Origin: CATQHS01 sp965203375 | GTDB lineage: Bacteria; Actinomycetota; Acidimicrobiia; Acidimicrobiales; Aldehydirespiratoraceae | Length of the DNA: 64,000 nt | Direction of reading: 5' to 3' | NCBI GenBank assembly: GCA_965203375.1 | Contig: OZ241886.1 | Location: forward strand, 3,410,001 to 3,474,000 | In this document: positions 8,065 through 16,028 of the stretch, piece after piece | Position numbering within the stretch: the stretch's first letter is position 1 | How the letters are laid out: every line of letters starts with the position of its first letter | Made by a program: the position numbers and the translations under genes | The notes under the pieces: model-generated | Told to the model about the DNA's origin: nothing | Databases searched by the model: none | The model's input: the letters and a program-made list of their open reading frames with translations, nothing else

Positions 8065-10496
8065 GACGCACCTCCTGGGGCCCGGGCTCCGGCTCGGGCC
8101 GCTTCGATGGCCCGCCACACGGTCTGGGGCGAGGCCGGCATCTCCACATCGGTCACGCCCAGAGGGCGCAGCGCGTCCACGATGGCGTTGATCACGGCCG
8201 GGGTGGCCGCGATGGTGCCCGCCTCGCCGATCCCCTTCACCCCCATCGGATTGGTGGGGCTGGGCGAGACATGGCTGTCCAGCCGGTAGCGGGGGGCCTC
8301 GGCGGCGGACGGCACCAGATAGTCGACCAGGCTGGAGGTGACCAACTGGCCGTCGTCGGTGTAGACGGCGTCCTCGTAGAGGGCCTGGGCCGCGCCCTGC
8401 AGGATGCCGCCGTGGACCTGGCCCTCGACGATCAGCGGGTTGACCTGGCGGCCGCAGTCGTCCACGGCCACGTAGTCGATCACCTCCACCGCGCCGGTCT
8501 CGGTGTCCACCTCCACGGCGGCCACATGGGTGCCGTTGGGGAAGGTGAAATTGGGCGGGTCGTAGGTGGCATGAGCCTCCAGGTTGGGCTCCATCCCGTC
8601 GGGCAGATCGTGGGCGGTGAAAGCGGCGAAGGCGATCTCGCCGAAGGCCACCGAGCTGGCCGGAGTGCCCCTCACCCGGAACGACCCGTCGGCGTACTCC
8701 AGATCGTCGGGGCTGGCCTCCAGGCGGTGGGCGGCGATGGCCCGGGCCTTGTCCAGCACCCGCTCCGTGGCCATATATATGGCAGTGCCGCCCACGGCCA
8801 GGGACCGGGACCCGTAGGTGTCCATGCCGGTGGGGCTCACCGCGGTGTCGGAGTGCAGCACCTCCACGTCGTCGGGGTCGATGCCGAGCCGGTCGGCCAC
8901 GATCATCGACCAGGCCGTCTCGTGGCCCTGGCCGTGGGGGGTGGCCCCGGTCACCACCTGCACCTTGGCGGTGGGCAGGACCCGCACCGTGGCCGCCTCC
9001 CAGCCCCCGGCCCCGTAGTTGAGCGAGGCCAGCACCCGGCTGGGGGCCAGCCCGCACATCTCCACATAGCTGGAGAAGCCGATCCCGAGCTGGCGGGGGC
9101 TTTGCGCGGCCCGGCGGCGGGACTGCTCGGCCCGGCGGGCGTCGAGGCCGGCCAGGGTTTTGGCCCGCTCCAGCACGGCGTGGTAATCGCCGCTGTCGAA
9201 CTGCAGCCCGGCGCAGGAGGTGTAGGGGAAGGCGTCGGCCCTGATGAAGTTGCGGGCCCTGACCTCCTCGGGGGCGAGGCCGACGGCCGCGGCCAGCGAG
9301 TCCATGGCCCGCTCGATGGCGTAGGTGGCCTCGGGGCGGCCCGCCCCCCGGTAGGCGTCGGTGGGGGTCTTGTTGGTGAACACCCCGGTGCAGACGAAGG
9401 AGTAGTGCGGGATGTCGTAGCAGCCGTGATACAGGAAGGCCCCCAGCAGCGGGATGCCGGGGGTGACGAGCTGCAGATAGGCGCCCATGTCGGCCAGCAG
9501 CCTCACCCTCACCGCCTGCACTTTGCCGTCGGCGTCGGCGGCCAGGGCGATGTCCTGCACCTGGCCCCGGCCCTGAATGGTGGCCAGGGCGGCCTCGCTG
9601 CGGGACTCGGTCCAGCGGACCGGCACCCCCTTGCGGAGGGCCAGGGCGCTGCAGATGATCTCCTCGGCGTAGACGTTGAGCTTCGACCCGAAGCCGCCGC
9701 CCACGGCCGGGGCCACCACCCGCAGCTTGTTCTCGCCGATGCCCAGGGTGACGGCGGTCATCACCTTGAGGATGTGGGGGATCTGGGTGGCCGAATACAG
9801 GGTCAGCTCCCCGCCGGCCGGCGACGGCACCGCCGCCACCCCCCGGGGCTCCATGGCCGCCGGGATCAGACGCTGCTGGACGAAGCGCTCCTCTATGACG
9901 TGGGCGGCGTCGGCGAAGGCCTTGTCCACGGCGTCGGGGTCGGGGGTGAGCTCCCAGGTGTAGGAGGCGTTGGTGCCCAGCGACTCATGCACCAGGGGGC
10001 TGTGGGGGGCGGCGGCCTCGGCCAGGTCGATGGCGGCCGGCTTGGACTCGTAGTCGACGGCCACGGCGGCGGCGCCGTCGGCGGCCGCGTAGCGGGAGGC
10101 GGCCAGCACCACGGCCACGGCGTCGCCCGCGTACTTGGCCTCGCCGACGGCGACGGGCAGATGGGGCGGGTTGTGCATGTCGTCGGTGACGGGCCAGGCG
10201 CAGGGCAGGGCGGCGCCGCCCCACAGGGGGGCCAGGTCTTCGCCGGTGAGCACCTCGGTGACGCCCTCGACGCGCAGGGCGGCGGAGGCGTCTATGCGGG
10301 TGATGGCGGCGTGGGCCTCGGTGGAGCGGACCACGCCCAGCCACAGGGCGCCGGGCAGGGCCAGGTCGTCGATGAAGCGGGCCTCGCCGGTGAGCAGGGC
10401 CGGGTCCTCCCGGCGCAGGCGGCGGGCGCCGAAGTGGGTTTCTTTTGCGGTTGCGGTTGCGGGGGCTTCGGGTTCGGCGGTGGCGGTGGCGGTCAT
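8061..10496 (-). CDS. coxL: Form II CO-dehydrogenase-like large subunit (Mo hydroxylase)
   Basis: Molybdopterin-cytosine-dinucleotide catalytic subunit of 811 residues, normal length for the family. The active-site loop at residues 381-387 reads AYRGAGR, the form II signature, not the AYxCSFR of bona fide form I CO dehydrogenases; the Cys that binds copper in form I is therefore absent. The C-terminal GVKGIGEAGT contains the conserved catalytic Glu. Other family landmarks are VGGGFGSK and GQGHET. The gene overlaps coxS upstream and coxM downstream by ATGA. The substrate may be an aldehyde, purine or other heterocycle; CO oxidation should not be assumed. No cofactor-maturation genes (coxD/E/F/G type) lie alongside. 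Confidence 0.9.
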   Translation of the reverse strand: MTATATAEPEAPATATAKETHFGARRLRREDPALLTGEARFIDDLALPGALWLGVVRSTEAHAAITRIDASAALRVEGVTEVLTGEDLAPLWGGAALPCAWPVTDDMHNPPHLPVAVGEAKYAGDAVAVVLAASRYAAADGAAAVAVDYESKPAAIDLAEAAAPHSPLVHESLGTNASYTWELTPDPDAVDKAFADAAHVIEERFVQQRLIPAAMEPRGVAAVPSPAGGELTLYSATQIPHILKVMTAVTLGIGENKLRVVAPAVGGGFGSKLNVYAEEIICSALALRKGVPVRWTESRSEAALATIQGRGQVQDIALAADADGKVQAVRVRLLADMGAYLQLVTPGIPLLGAFLYHGCYDIPHYSFVCTGVFTNKTPTDAYRGAGRPEATYAIERAMDSLAAAVGLAPEEVRARNFIRADAFPYTSCAGLQFDSGDYHAVLERAKTLAGLDARRAEQSRRRAAQSPRQLGIGFSSYVEMCGLAPSRVLASLNYGAGGWEAATVRVLPTAKVQVVTGATPHGQGHETAWSMIVADRLGIDPDDVEVLHSDTAVSPTGMDTYGSRSLAVGGTAIYMATERVLDKARAIAAHRLEASPDDLEYADGSFRVRGTPASSVAFGEIAFAAFTAHDLPDGMEPNLEAHATYDPPNFTFPNGTHVAAVEVDTETGAVEVIDYVAVDDCGRQVNPLIVEGQVHGGILQGAAQALYEDAVYTDDGQLVTSSLVDYLVPSAAEAPRYRLDSHVSPSPTNPMGVKGIGEAGTIAATPAVINAIVDALRPLGVTDVEMPASPQTVWRAIEAARAGARAPGGAS

Positions 10497-11008
10497 GGGG
10501 TGCTCCCGGCGGTTGTGGTTGCGGGGGCGGCGGCTTGGCCGGGGGCGGCGGCGCCGGCGGCTTGGAGGACGGCGTCCACGATGTTCTGGTAGCCGGTGCA
10601 GCGGCAGAGGTTGCCCTCAAGGCCGGAGCGGACGGCGGCCTCGTCGAGGCCCGGGTACTCGTCGATGAGCGACATGGCCGCCATCACCATGCCCGGCGTG
10701 CAGTAGCCGCACTGGAGGGCGTGGCACTCGTGGAAGGCCTGCTGGACGGGGTGCAGCGTGCCGTCGGGGTCGGCCACCCCCTCGATGGTGGTGATGTCGG
10801 CCCCGTCGGCCTGCACGGCCAGCAGGGTGCAGGACTTGGCGGAAAGACCGTCGACGAGGATGGTGCAGGCGCCGCAACTGCTGGAGTCGCAGCCGATGTT
10901 GGTGCCGGTGAGCCCGAGGGTGTCGCGCAGCGCATGCACCAGCAGCGTGCGCGGCTCCACTTCGAGGCTCCGCTCCTCCCCGTTCACGGTCAGGGTCATG
11001 AGCTGCAT
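10493..11008 (-). CDS. coxS: CO-dehydrogenase-like small subunit, two [2Fe-2S] clusters
   Basis: Iron-sulfur subunit of 171 residues. The N-terminal plant-ferredoxin-type cluster is bound by CDSSSCGACTILVDG plus a Cys in SCTLL, and the second cluster by CGYCTPG and CRCTGYQNI. The last 25 residues are an Ala/Pro-rich tail not needed for the fold. ATG at 11008 has a GGGGGAG ribosome site; a second Met at codon 4 is possible. First gene of the S-L-M operon, with an ATGA overlap to coxL. The gene order S-L-M is the one usual for form II operons. Confidence 0.92.
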   Translation of the reverse strand: MQLMTLTVNGEERSLEVEPRTLLVHALRDTLGLTGTNIGCDSSSCGACTILVDGLSAKSCTLLAVQADGADITTIEGVADPDGTLHPVQQAFHECHALQCGYCTPGMVMAAMSLIDEYPGLDEAAVRSGLEGNLCRCTGYQNIVDAVLQAAGAAAPGQAAAPATTTAGSTP

Positions 11009-11218
11009 GGGCTCCCCCTGGGTTGTCGACCGGTATCTCAGTCGTCATCATGCCGCGTTCTGGCGGGGCTGTCGAGTCGAACCGGCCGATGTCTTTCGGC
11101 GCCGGTGTTCGGGGCGGGTGTTCGGGGCGCTTCAGGGTGGGTTTCAGGAGCGGCGCAGGTTGCCCGTTCGTCGTGGGCGGCGAGGGCGACGGCGGGCGGC
11201 GGGGTCGACCGGCTGGCT
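11009..11218. other. Spacer with a partial copy of the upstream gene's 3' end
   Basis: Between the nucleotidyltransferase stop and coxS. On the minus strand the last codons of the nucleotidyltransferase (CTGCGCCGCTACTGA, 11219 onward) are echoed at about 11142-11158 as CTGCGCCGCTCCTGA. Two GGTGTTCGGGGCG blocks lie near 11101-11130. No promoter for coxS could be fixed. Confidence 0.5.
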
Positions 11219-12070
11219 TCAGTAGCGGCGCAGGGCGGCGATGACGGACCGGGCCGTGTGCAGGTCGGCGGGGTTGGTCACCCCCACCCAGGTCTCGTCG
11301 GTGGTCACCACGTCCACGGTCAGCGTCCCGGACTCGATGTTCTCGGTCACGGCGGCGGGCAGCAGGTACTCGGCGGTCTGGTCGCGGCTGTGGACGGCCA
11401 GGAACCGGGCGAACCCTTCCTCGAGCCAGTCGAAGGCGTCGGGCGGGAAGGCCCACAGGTTCATGGAGGCGATGGCGTCGCCGGCCAGGACGGCGGGCGG
11501 GTCGGCGGCGGTGATCTCGGCGGCGGGGGCGGGGGCGGGGGCGCGGGAGACGCCGTGGTGTTCGACCAAGTTGAGGAGCCGTCCTTCGGAGACGGTGCAG
11601 ATGCCACGGCTCACCGCCCCCTCGGCCGGCAGGGTGCGGTCGAGGCGGAACCCGCACAGGGCGGCTCGGCCGGGGGTCAGGTCACCGATCTTTGCGGCCA
11701 GGGCCGAGAAGCCGGCCGGGCCGTAGTAGTCGTCGGCGTTGCAGACCACGAACGGCCCGGTCACGGCCTGGGCGGCGGCCAGGACGGCGTGGGCCGTGCC
11801 CCAGGGCTTGGGACGGGGCGGGCCGCAGCGGTCCTGGCAGACATAGGCGATCTCGGGAGGCTGATCGGCCCGGCGGGCCTCGACATGGCGGCGGACGTCG
11901 TCCTCTATATCTGAGCGGACCACCAGCACGGTCTCGGCGGCGCCGGCCGCAGCGGCGTCGGCCATGGCGAAGTCGAGGAAGGCCTCGCCGCGGGGGCCGA
12001 CGGAGGCAAGCTGCTTGGTCCCGCCGTACCGGGACCCGATGCCGGCTGCCATCACCACCAGGGTGAACAC
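11219..12070 (-). CDS. Sugar-nucleotide-type nucleotidyltransferase
   Basis: NTP_transferase family protein of 283 residues with a Rossmann-like fold. The N-terminal nucleotide loop is MAAGIGSRYGGTKQL, followed by the metal-binding segment VCNADDYYG and the EGAVSRG region; these fit an enzyme that activates a sugar or small phosphate with NTP in the cytoplasm. Length is typical of single-domain members. The start is GTG at 12070, which falls inside the first copy of a tandem repeat made from the end of the upstream phosphatase gene. Substrate cannot be named; glucose-1-phosphate, mannose-1-phosphate or a choline-type substrate are all possible. Confidence 0.75.
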   Translation of the reverse strand: MFTLVVMAAGIGSRYGGTKQLASVGPRGEAFLDFAMADAAAAGAAETVLVVRSDIEDDVRRHVEARRADQPPEIAYVCQDRCGPPRPKPWGTAHAVLAAAQAVTGPFVVCNADDYYGPAGFSALAAKIGDLTPGRAALCGFRLDRTLPAEGAVSRGICTVSEGRLLNLVEHHGVSRAPAPAPAAEITAADPPAVLAGDAIASMNLWAFPPDAFDWLEEGFARFLAVHSRDQTAEYLLPAAVTENIESGTLTVDVVTTDETWVGVTNPADLHTARSVIAALRRY

Positions 12071-12214
12071 CGGGCTCAGCGCTCTAGGAGATGGCGGACG
12101 CGGAGGTCTCGTTGAACACGAGGCTCAGCGCTCTGGGGGACAGCGGACGCGGAAGGTCTCGGCGGACACCGGGCTCAGCGCTCTAGGAGATGGCGGACGT
12201 GGAAGGTCTCGTTG
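12067..12214. repeat. Three tandem ~49-bp copies of a gene junction
   Basis: Copies begin at 12067, 12116 and 12166 with ACAC and run through CTCAGCGCTCT and GGCGGACG. The third copy is the real 3' end of the phosphatase gene (stop 12175-12177); the first holds the real GTG start of the nucleotidyltransferase. In between, on the minus strand, lie two tiny GTG-started frames of 14 and 11 codons whose ends copy the phosphatase C-terminal codons. Confidence 0.85.
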
Positions 12215-12780
12215 ACCGAACGGACGCTGCGCTTGCCGTTGCTCGAGGCCAGCACCCGGTTGATCCCGCAGTAGTCGACCGTGATCTTGAAGGGGTCGGC
12301 CATCCCGAGCACGGATTGGAGGTACACGGAGGTGACCATGGCGTGGCAGAACACGGCCACCGTTTTCGACCGGTTGGCGCCGATCAGGTGCTCGAAGCCC
12401 CGGGTCACCCGGGTCTTGAACTCGTCGTAGCCCTGGGGGAACACGCTGTCGTGGAGGGTGTCCCGGGCGTAGTGGGCCAGGGCCGGGTCGTTGCGGTCCA
12501 TCTCCTCGACCGGCACGTAGACGTTCGACCGGTGGTCGGACTCGCGCAGGTCGTCGAGGGTCTCCATTGCGCGGCCCAGCCGGTCGGCCAGGGGGGCGGC
12601 GGTGCTGACAGCCCGCAGCATGGAGGAGGAGGCGATGTGATCGATGCTCTCGGAGGCCAGGTAGTCGGCGGTGGCCTCAGCCTGGAGGCGGCCCAGATCG
12701 GACAGGTCCGGGTCGGCCGACTCGCCCTCGGGCACCTCATGGCGGACCGGGCGCCCGTGGCGGACGATGATCAGCTCCAC
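12175..12780 (-). CDS. Histidine phosphatase (phosphoglycerate mutase-like)
   Basis: Cytoplasmic member of the histidine phosphatase superfamily (201 residues). The phospho-acceptor motif RHG is at residues 7-9 in IIVRHGRPVRHE, and the second catalytic His is in VAVFCHAMVTS; Arg in SSSMLRAVSTA completes the pocket. Such proteins hydrolyse phosphate esters or act as mutases, and sequence alone does not give the substrate. The 3' end of the gene has been tandemly duplicated beyond its stop codon. It runs in the same direction as the nucleotidyltransferase, 105 bases upstream of it. Confidence 0.85.
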   Translation of the reverse strand: MELIIVRHGRPVRHEVPEGESADPDLSDLGRLQAEATADYLASESIDHIASSSMLRAVSTAAPLADRLGRAMETLDDLRESDHRSNVYVPVEEMDRNDPALAHYARDTLHDSVFPQGYDEFKTRVTRGFEHLIGANRSKTVAVFCHAMVTSVYLQSVLGMADPFKITVDYCGINRVLASSNGKRSVRSVNETFHVRHLLER

Positions 12781-13238
12781 GGCCCCGGAGGCTACCGGGA
12801 TCGCCCCGCGGGGCCTGACGAGGCTGGGGGCTGGCCGGGGCGGGCTAGGCCGGGCTGGGCAGGGCTGGGGGCTGGCCGGGGCGGGCTAGGCCGGGCTGGG
12901 CGGGCCGCCGGACGGGACTGGGCGGGACTGACAGGGCTGGGGGCCGGGCCGGGCAGGGCTGGCTGCCGGACGCGAGACGGCCCTGGCTGCTGCCGAGGCC
13001 GCCTACGGCCCAGGGCTGCTCACCCTGGGGTGGTGGTCTCGCACCCTACACTGAAGTCGTGACATCCCGCCCGGGCAGCCCGTGACTGCTTCGTTGTGCG
13101 GATCCGGCCCTCATCGCCCTTTTGCAGGGGTTTTCGGCAGCGTGACTGCTTCGTTGTGTGGGAGGACAAAATCCGGGGCAGTCGGCTTCCCGATCCGGTG
13201 GTGACGTCCGGCGGGATCGAGCTGCGGGCACCGGTGGG
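12781..13238. other. Intergenic region with G-rich and 18-bp repeats
   Basis: Holds no supported gene. From about 12822 to 12968 it is a G-rich minisatellite in which CTGGGGGCTGGCCGGGGCGG and the following GCTAGGCCGGGCTGG recur. At 13081-13098 and 13141-13158 the 18-mer CGTGACTGCTTCGTTGTG occurs twice, exactly 60 bases apart, in the region that must contain the promoter of the divergently placed SCP2-like gene. Confidence 0.6.
13081..13158. repeat. Pair of identical 18-mers 60 bp apart
   Basis: CGTGACTGCTTCGTTGTG at 13081-13098 and 13141-13158, both preceded by CAG. The exact 60-base spacing, close to six DNA turns, and the position upstream of the SCP2-like gene make them candidate regulator sites; a simple duplication is equally possible. 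Confidence 0.6.
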
Positions 13239-13661
13239 ATGGACGCCGTCGAGGTGACGGGCACCGTCGAGTTTCTGAGCGAGGAGTGGGTCGGGCTGCT
13301 GGGGGCGGCGGTGGCGGGGGTGCGGGTCGATCCCGAGGTGTCGCTGTCCATCGAGCAGAACGTGGTCGACCCGGACGGGTCGGTGTTCGTGTGGCACCTG
13401 GCGGTGGACCGGGGCCGGGCGTCGGCGGCGGTCGGGGCGGCTCGGGCCGGGCCGGGGCGGCTGGTGCTCAGCACGGACCGGGAGACGGCTCGGTCCATCG
13501 CGGCCGGCGAGGCTTCGGCTCAGCGCCTGTTCCTGGGGGGGCGCCTGCGCTTGGACGGCGACGCGGGCCTGCTTCCGGGCGCCCGAGCCGCGTTAGAGGC
13601 CCTGGGCGAGGCGACGGTAGCAATCAGAGGCAGGACCGCCGGCCTGGAGCCGCCGGGCTGA
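13239..13661 (+). CDS. SCP2-like sterol-carrier-domain protein
   Basis: Small protein of 140 residues resembling the SCP2 sterol-transfer fold. It begins MDAVEVTGTVEFLSEEW, has the central basic/hydrophobic strands (VSLSIEQNVVDPDGSVFVWHLAVDRGRA), then LSTDRETARSIAAGEASAQRLFLGGRLRLDGD, which is the usual SCP2 pattern of a substrate pocket closed by a helix. ATG at 13239 is preferred over an upstream in-frame start because the 27 extra residues are not protein-like. It stands alone with repeat-rich spacers on both sides. It may bind a lipid or acyl group; no ligand can be deduced. Confidence 0.7.
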   Translation: MDAVEVTGTVEFLSEEWVGLLGAAVAGVRVDPEVSLSIEQNVVDPDGSVFVWHLAVDRGRASAAVGAARAGPGRLVLSTDRETARSIAAGEASAQRLFLGGRLRLDGDAGLLPGARAALEALGEATVAIRGRTAGLEPPG

Positions 13662-14095
13662 CCCGGCAGGGGTTGGCCAGTCGGAGCGGGCAGGCCGGTC
13701 ACGGGCAGTTGCTTCCCCTTCTAGCAGTTGGGCTTCGTCTTTCTGGCGGTTGCTTCGTCCCGGCCGGCGGGTCCTGTCACGGGCGCGGTTTTGCCGCGGG
13801 GCGGCAAAACCTTGCCCCCGTGCCACCCCCCGGCCTGGCGTTCGGCGCTCGGGGACCCGCTCACCCGAACGCCCGGTCCGCTCCGACTCCCCATGCCGCG
13901 GTTGGTCGGGCGGCTCGGCGCTCGGGGACCCGCTCACACGAACGGCCCCGGTTCGCTCGGGCTCCCCAGTGCCGCTGGCCCGATGCGGTGGCGGGTCTGA
14001 CCTGTTGTTGAGGATAGTTGGGTAGATTCAAAGAAATCTCAGAAAATATCGGGATAAAGGGTGTGATTGTCTCACCCATGTTGTAGAGTGATCAC
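13662..14095. other. Repeat-bearing spacer upstream of the DUF222/HNH gene
   Basis: No gene is supported. A 73-base unit beginning TCGGCGCTCGGGGACCCGCTCAC occurs twice (from 13842 and from 13915). The last 90 bases before the HNH gene become clearly AT-rich and must hold its promoter; TAGAGT at 14083-14088 is a possible -10 that would give a very short or absent leader, but I find no -35 at a good distance. Confidence 0.5.
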
Positions 14096-15742
14096 ATGTT
14101 CACTGAAACGGTCGAATGCGTCGATGAGGGGCTGGCCCGGCTGCTGGAAGCGGTCCGGGCCGGGGACCTGCCGGCAGCTCGCCTGAAGGACCTGATCGCG
14201 GCCAGCCGGGCCTGGGAAGCCAAAGTGGCCGCCCTGCAGACCGACGCCGCCCGGTTGATCTCGGCCCGGGAGGGACACGGCGACGGCGGGGCCTCGGTGC
14301 TGCGCGACCAGGCCGGCAAATCGAGGGGTCAGGCCCGCCGCAGCCTCGGCGCCGCCGAGGTTCTCGACGAGATGCCCTCGCTGCGGGGCGCGGTGGACTC
14401 CGGGGAAGTGCCACTGGCCAACGCCGAGCGCCTGGCCGACGCGGCCCGCCGCACCGCTCCCGACGCGGTGGACTCCGCTTCTGATCTGCTGGCCATGGCC
14501 AAAGAGTTGCCCCCGGACCGGTTCGCCCGCGAGGCCGGCGCCTGGGCCCAGCGCCATCAGTCGGACTACGGCCACGGCGACTGGATCAACAAGCGCCGCC
14601 GCCGGTACCTCAAGACCTGGAAACAACAAGACGGCATGGTCCGACTCGACGGCCTGCTGGACCCCGAGACCGGCACCCGCATCTGCAACCGCCTCCAAGA
14701 CACCGCCGAAGAACTCCGCCGCCAAGACCAACAAACAACCCGCAACCGCGCCGCCGCCGCAGCCGCTGGCGAAGACCCGGCCAGCGGCAACGCCCCGGCC
14801 GGCGGCCAAAGCCCGACCGGTGGCGACGCCACGGCCAGCGGACAGGCACCGAGCCCCGGCGAAGGGACCGCCGCCTGGGGCCGGACCAGCCCCGAAGGGC
14901 TCGCGGCCAGCGGCGGAGGTGACACGGCCGCCGGTGGCTCAGGTCGCGGCGAGGGGACCCGATCTTGGGATCAGCTACGAGCCGACGCCTTGGACCTGCT
15001 CACCTCCGGCGCCGCCGACGACAAGGGACGCGGCGGCTCGGGCGGGCGGCCCAAAGCCGAGGTCATCGTGGTGGCCGACATCGGCGCCCTCACCGGCGAC
15101 GACCCCGCCGGGCGCTGCGAAATCCCCGGCACCGGGCCCATGCCCCCCGAGGTGCTACAGCGAATCGCCTGCGACGCCCAACTCACCGGCCTCCTCTTCA
15201 GCGACGGCAAACCGCTGCGCCACGGAGCCACGGTGCGCACCGCCACCACCGCCCAATGGCGGATGCTCATCTCCAGAGACCGCGGCTGCATCGGCTGCGG
15301 CGCCGAACCCGGCCAATGCCAAGCCCACCACATCACCCCCTACGCCCGACTACGGCGCACCGACATCGAAAACCTCGTCCTCGTCTGCTGGCGCTGCCAC
15401 CACAACATCCACGACCACCACTGGCAAGTAACCCACCGCAACGGCAAACCCGCCCTCCAACCCCCCGACCCCCTCGCCCCGCCCGGCCCCGCCGACGGCC
15501 GACACCCCCACGACCAAAACCCCCGCGACCCCCGACGACCGCGACCGGGCCGCGGCCCGCAACCGGCCAGAGCCCGGGCTGAACCGGCCCCGACCCGCCC
15601 CGGATCAGCCCGCCCGGCCGACGACCCCGACCCGCCACAGCGACCAACCGCAACTCGGGCGGCGGCGCGGTCAGCCCAACGGCGCCCGGCCGACGGCCCC
15701 GACCCGCCCCGGCAAACAGCACCCGCCCTCTTCCCGGTCTGA
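14096..15742 (+). CDS. DUF222 / HNH endonuclease-domain protein (13E12-type)
   Basis: A 548-residue protein of the actinobacterial DUF222 (13E12 repeat) family. The N-terminal helical DUF222 region covers about residues 1-210 (SRAWEAKVAALQTDAARLI, LLDPETGTRI), then a Gly/Pro/Ala-rich linker, then an HNH nuclease domain with CIGCGAEPGQCQAHHITPY and CWRCHHNIHDHHW, which keeps the zinc cysteines and catalytic His. The C-terminal 90 residues are Pro/Arg low complexity. Such proteins are multicopy in many actinobacteria and are sometimes tied to mobile elements, but their biological role is unsettled. No transposase or phage gene lies near it. Confidence 0.85.
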   Translation: MFTETVECVDEGLARLLEAVRAGDLPAARLKDLIAASRAWEAKVAALQTDAARLISAREGHGDGGASVLRDQAGKSRGQARRSLGAAEVLDEMPSLRGAVDSGEVPLANAERLADAARRTAPDAVDSASDLLAMAKELPPDRFAREAGAWAQRHQSDYGHGDWINKRRRRYLKTWKQQDGMVRLDGLLDPETGTRICNRLQDTAEELRRQDQQTTRNRAAAAAAGEDPASGNAPAGGQSPTGGDATASGQAPSPGEGTAAWGRTSPEGLAASGGGDTAAGGSGRGEGTRSWDQLRADALDLLTSGAADDKGRGGSGGRPKAEVIVVADIGALTGDDPAGRCEIPGTGPMPPEVLQRIACDAQLTGLLFSDGKPLRHGATVRTATTAQWRMLISRDRGCIGCGAEPGQCQAHHITPYARLRRTDIENLVLVCWRCHHNIHDHHWQVTHRNGKPALQPPDPLAPPGPADGRHPHDQNPRDPRRPRPGRGPQPARARAEPAPTRPGSARPADDPDPPQRPTATRAAARSAQRRPADGPDPPRQTAPALFPV

Positions 15743-15827
15743 CCACAAGAACGGAGGCCGGAGACCTACCGCCGTCAGAACAGGCCACCCGAGCGCCCTC
15801 TTCGACACCCGACCACAAGAACGGAGG
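15723..15827. repeat. 70-bp-spaced duplication of the HNH gene 3' end
   Basis: CGCCCTCTTC plus GACCACAAGAACGGAGG at the stop of the HNH gene (15724-15757) recur at 15794-15827. The second copy lies wholly in the spacer. A further pair built on CAGCAGGCCCA occurs near 15900-15985. Confidence 0.75.
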
Positions 15828-16028
15828 TGTGACACCCCAAGCCAAGGTCAAGACGAACGCAACCGCCCAAAGAGGGCATCCGCGGCAGGACCCGACGGGT
15901 CAGCAGGCCCACACCGTGCCCCCGCCGCCGAGGTGGACCGCATCAACGGCGAGGCGGCAGGACCGATGAGCCAGCAGGCCCATGTCATCCGCAGCGACTA
16001 CTCGATGGTGCCTTAGAGCACTGAGAGG

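Noticed and set aside
8271..10592. 773-codon plus-strand frame opposite coxL
   Set aside because: No domain, composition typical of antisense shadows, while coxL has a full set of family motifs.
8061..11008. Carbon-monoxide dehydrogenase (form I)
   Set aside because: The active-site loop is AYRGAGR, not AYxCSFR.
14096..15742. HNH/DUF222 gene as evidence for a prophage or homing element
   Set aside because: The family is multicopy in actinobacterial chromosomes and no integrase, phage or insertion-site structure is nearby.
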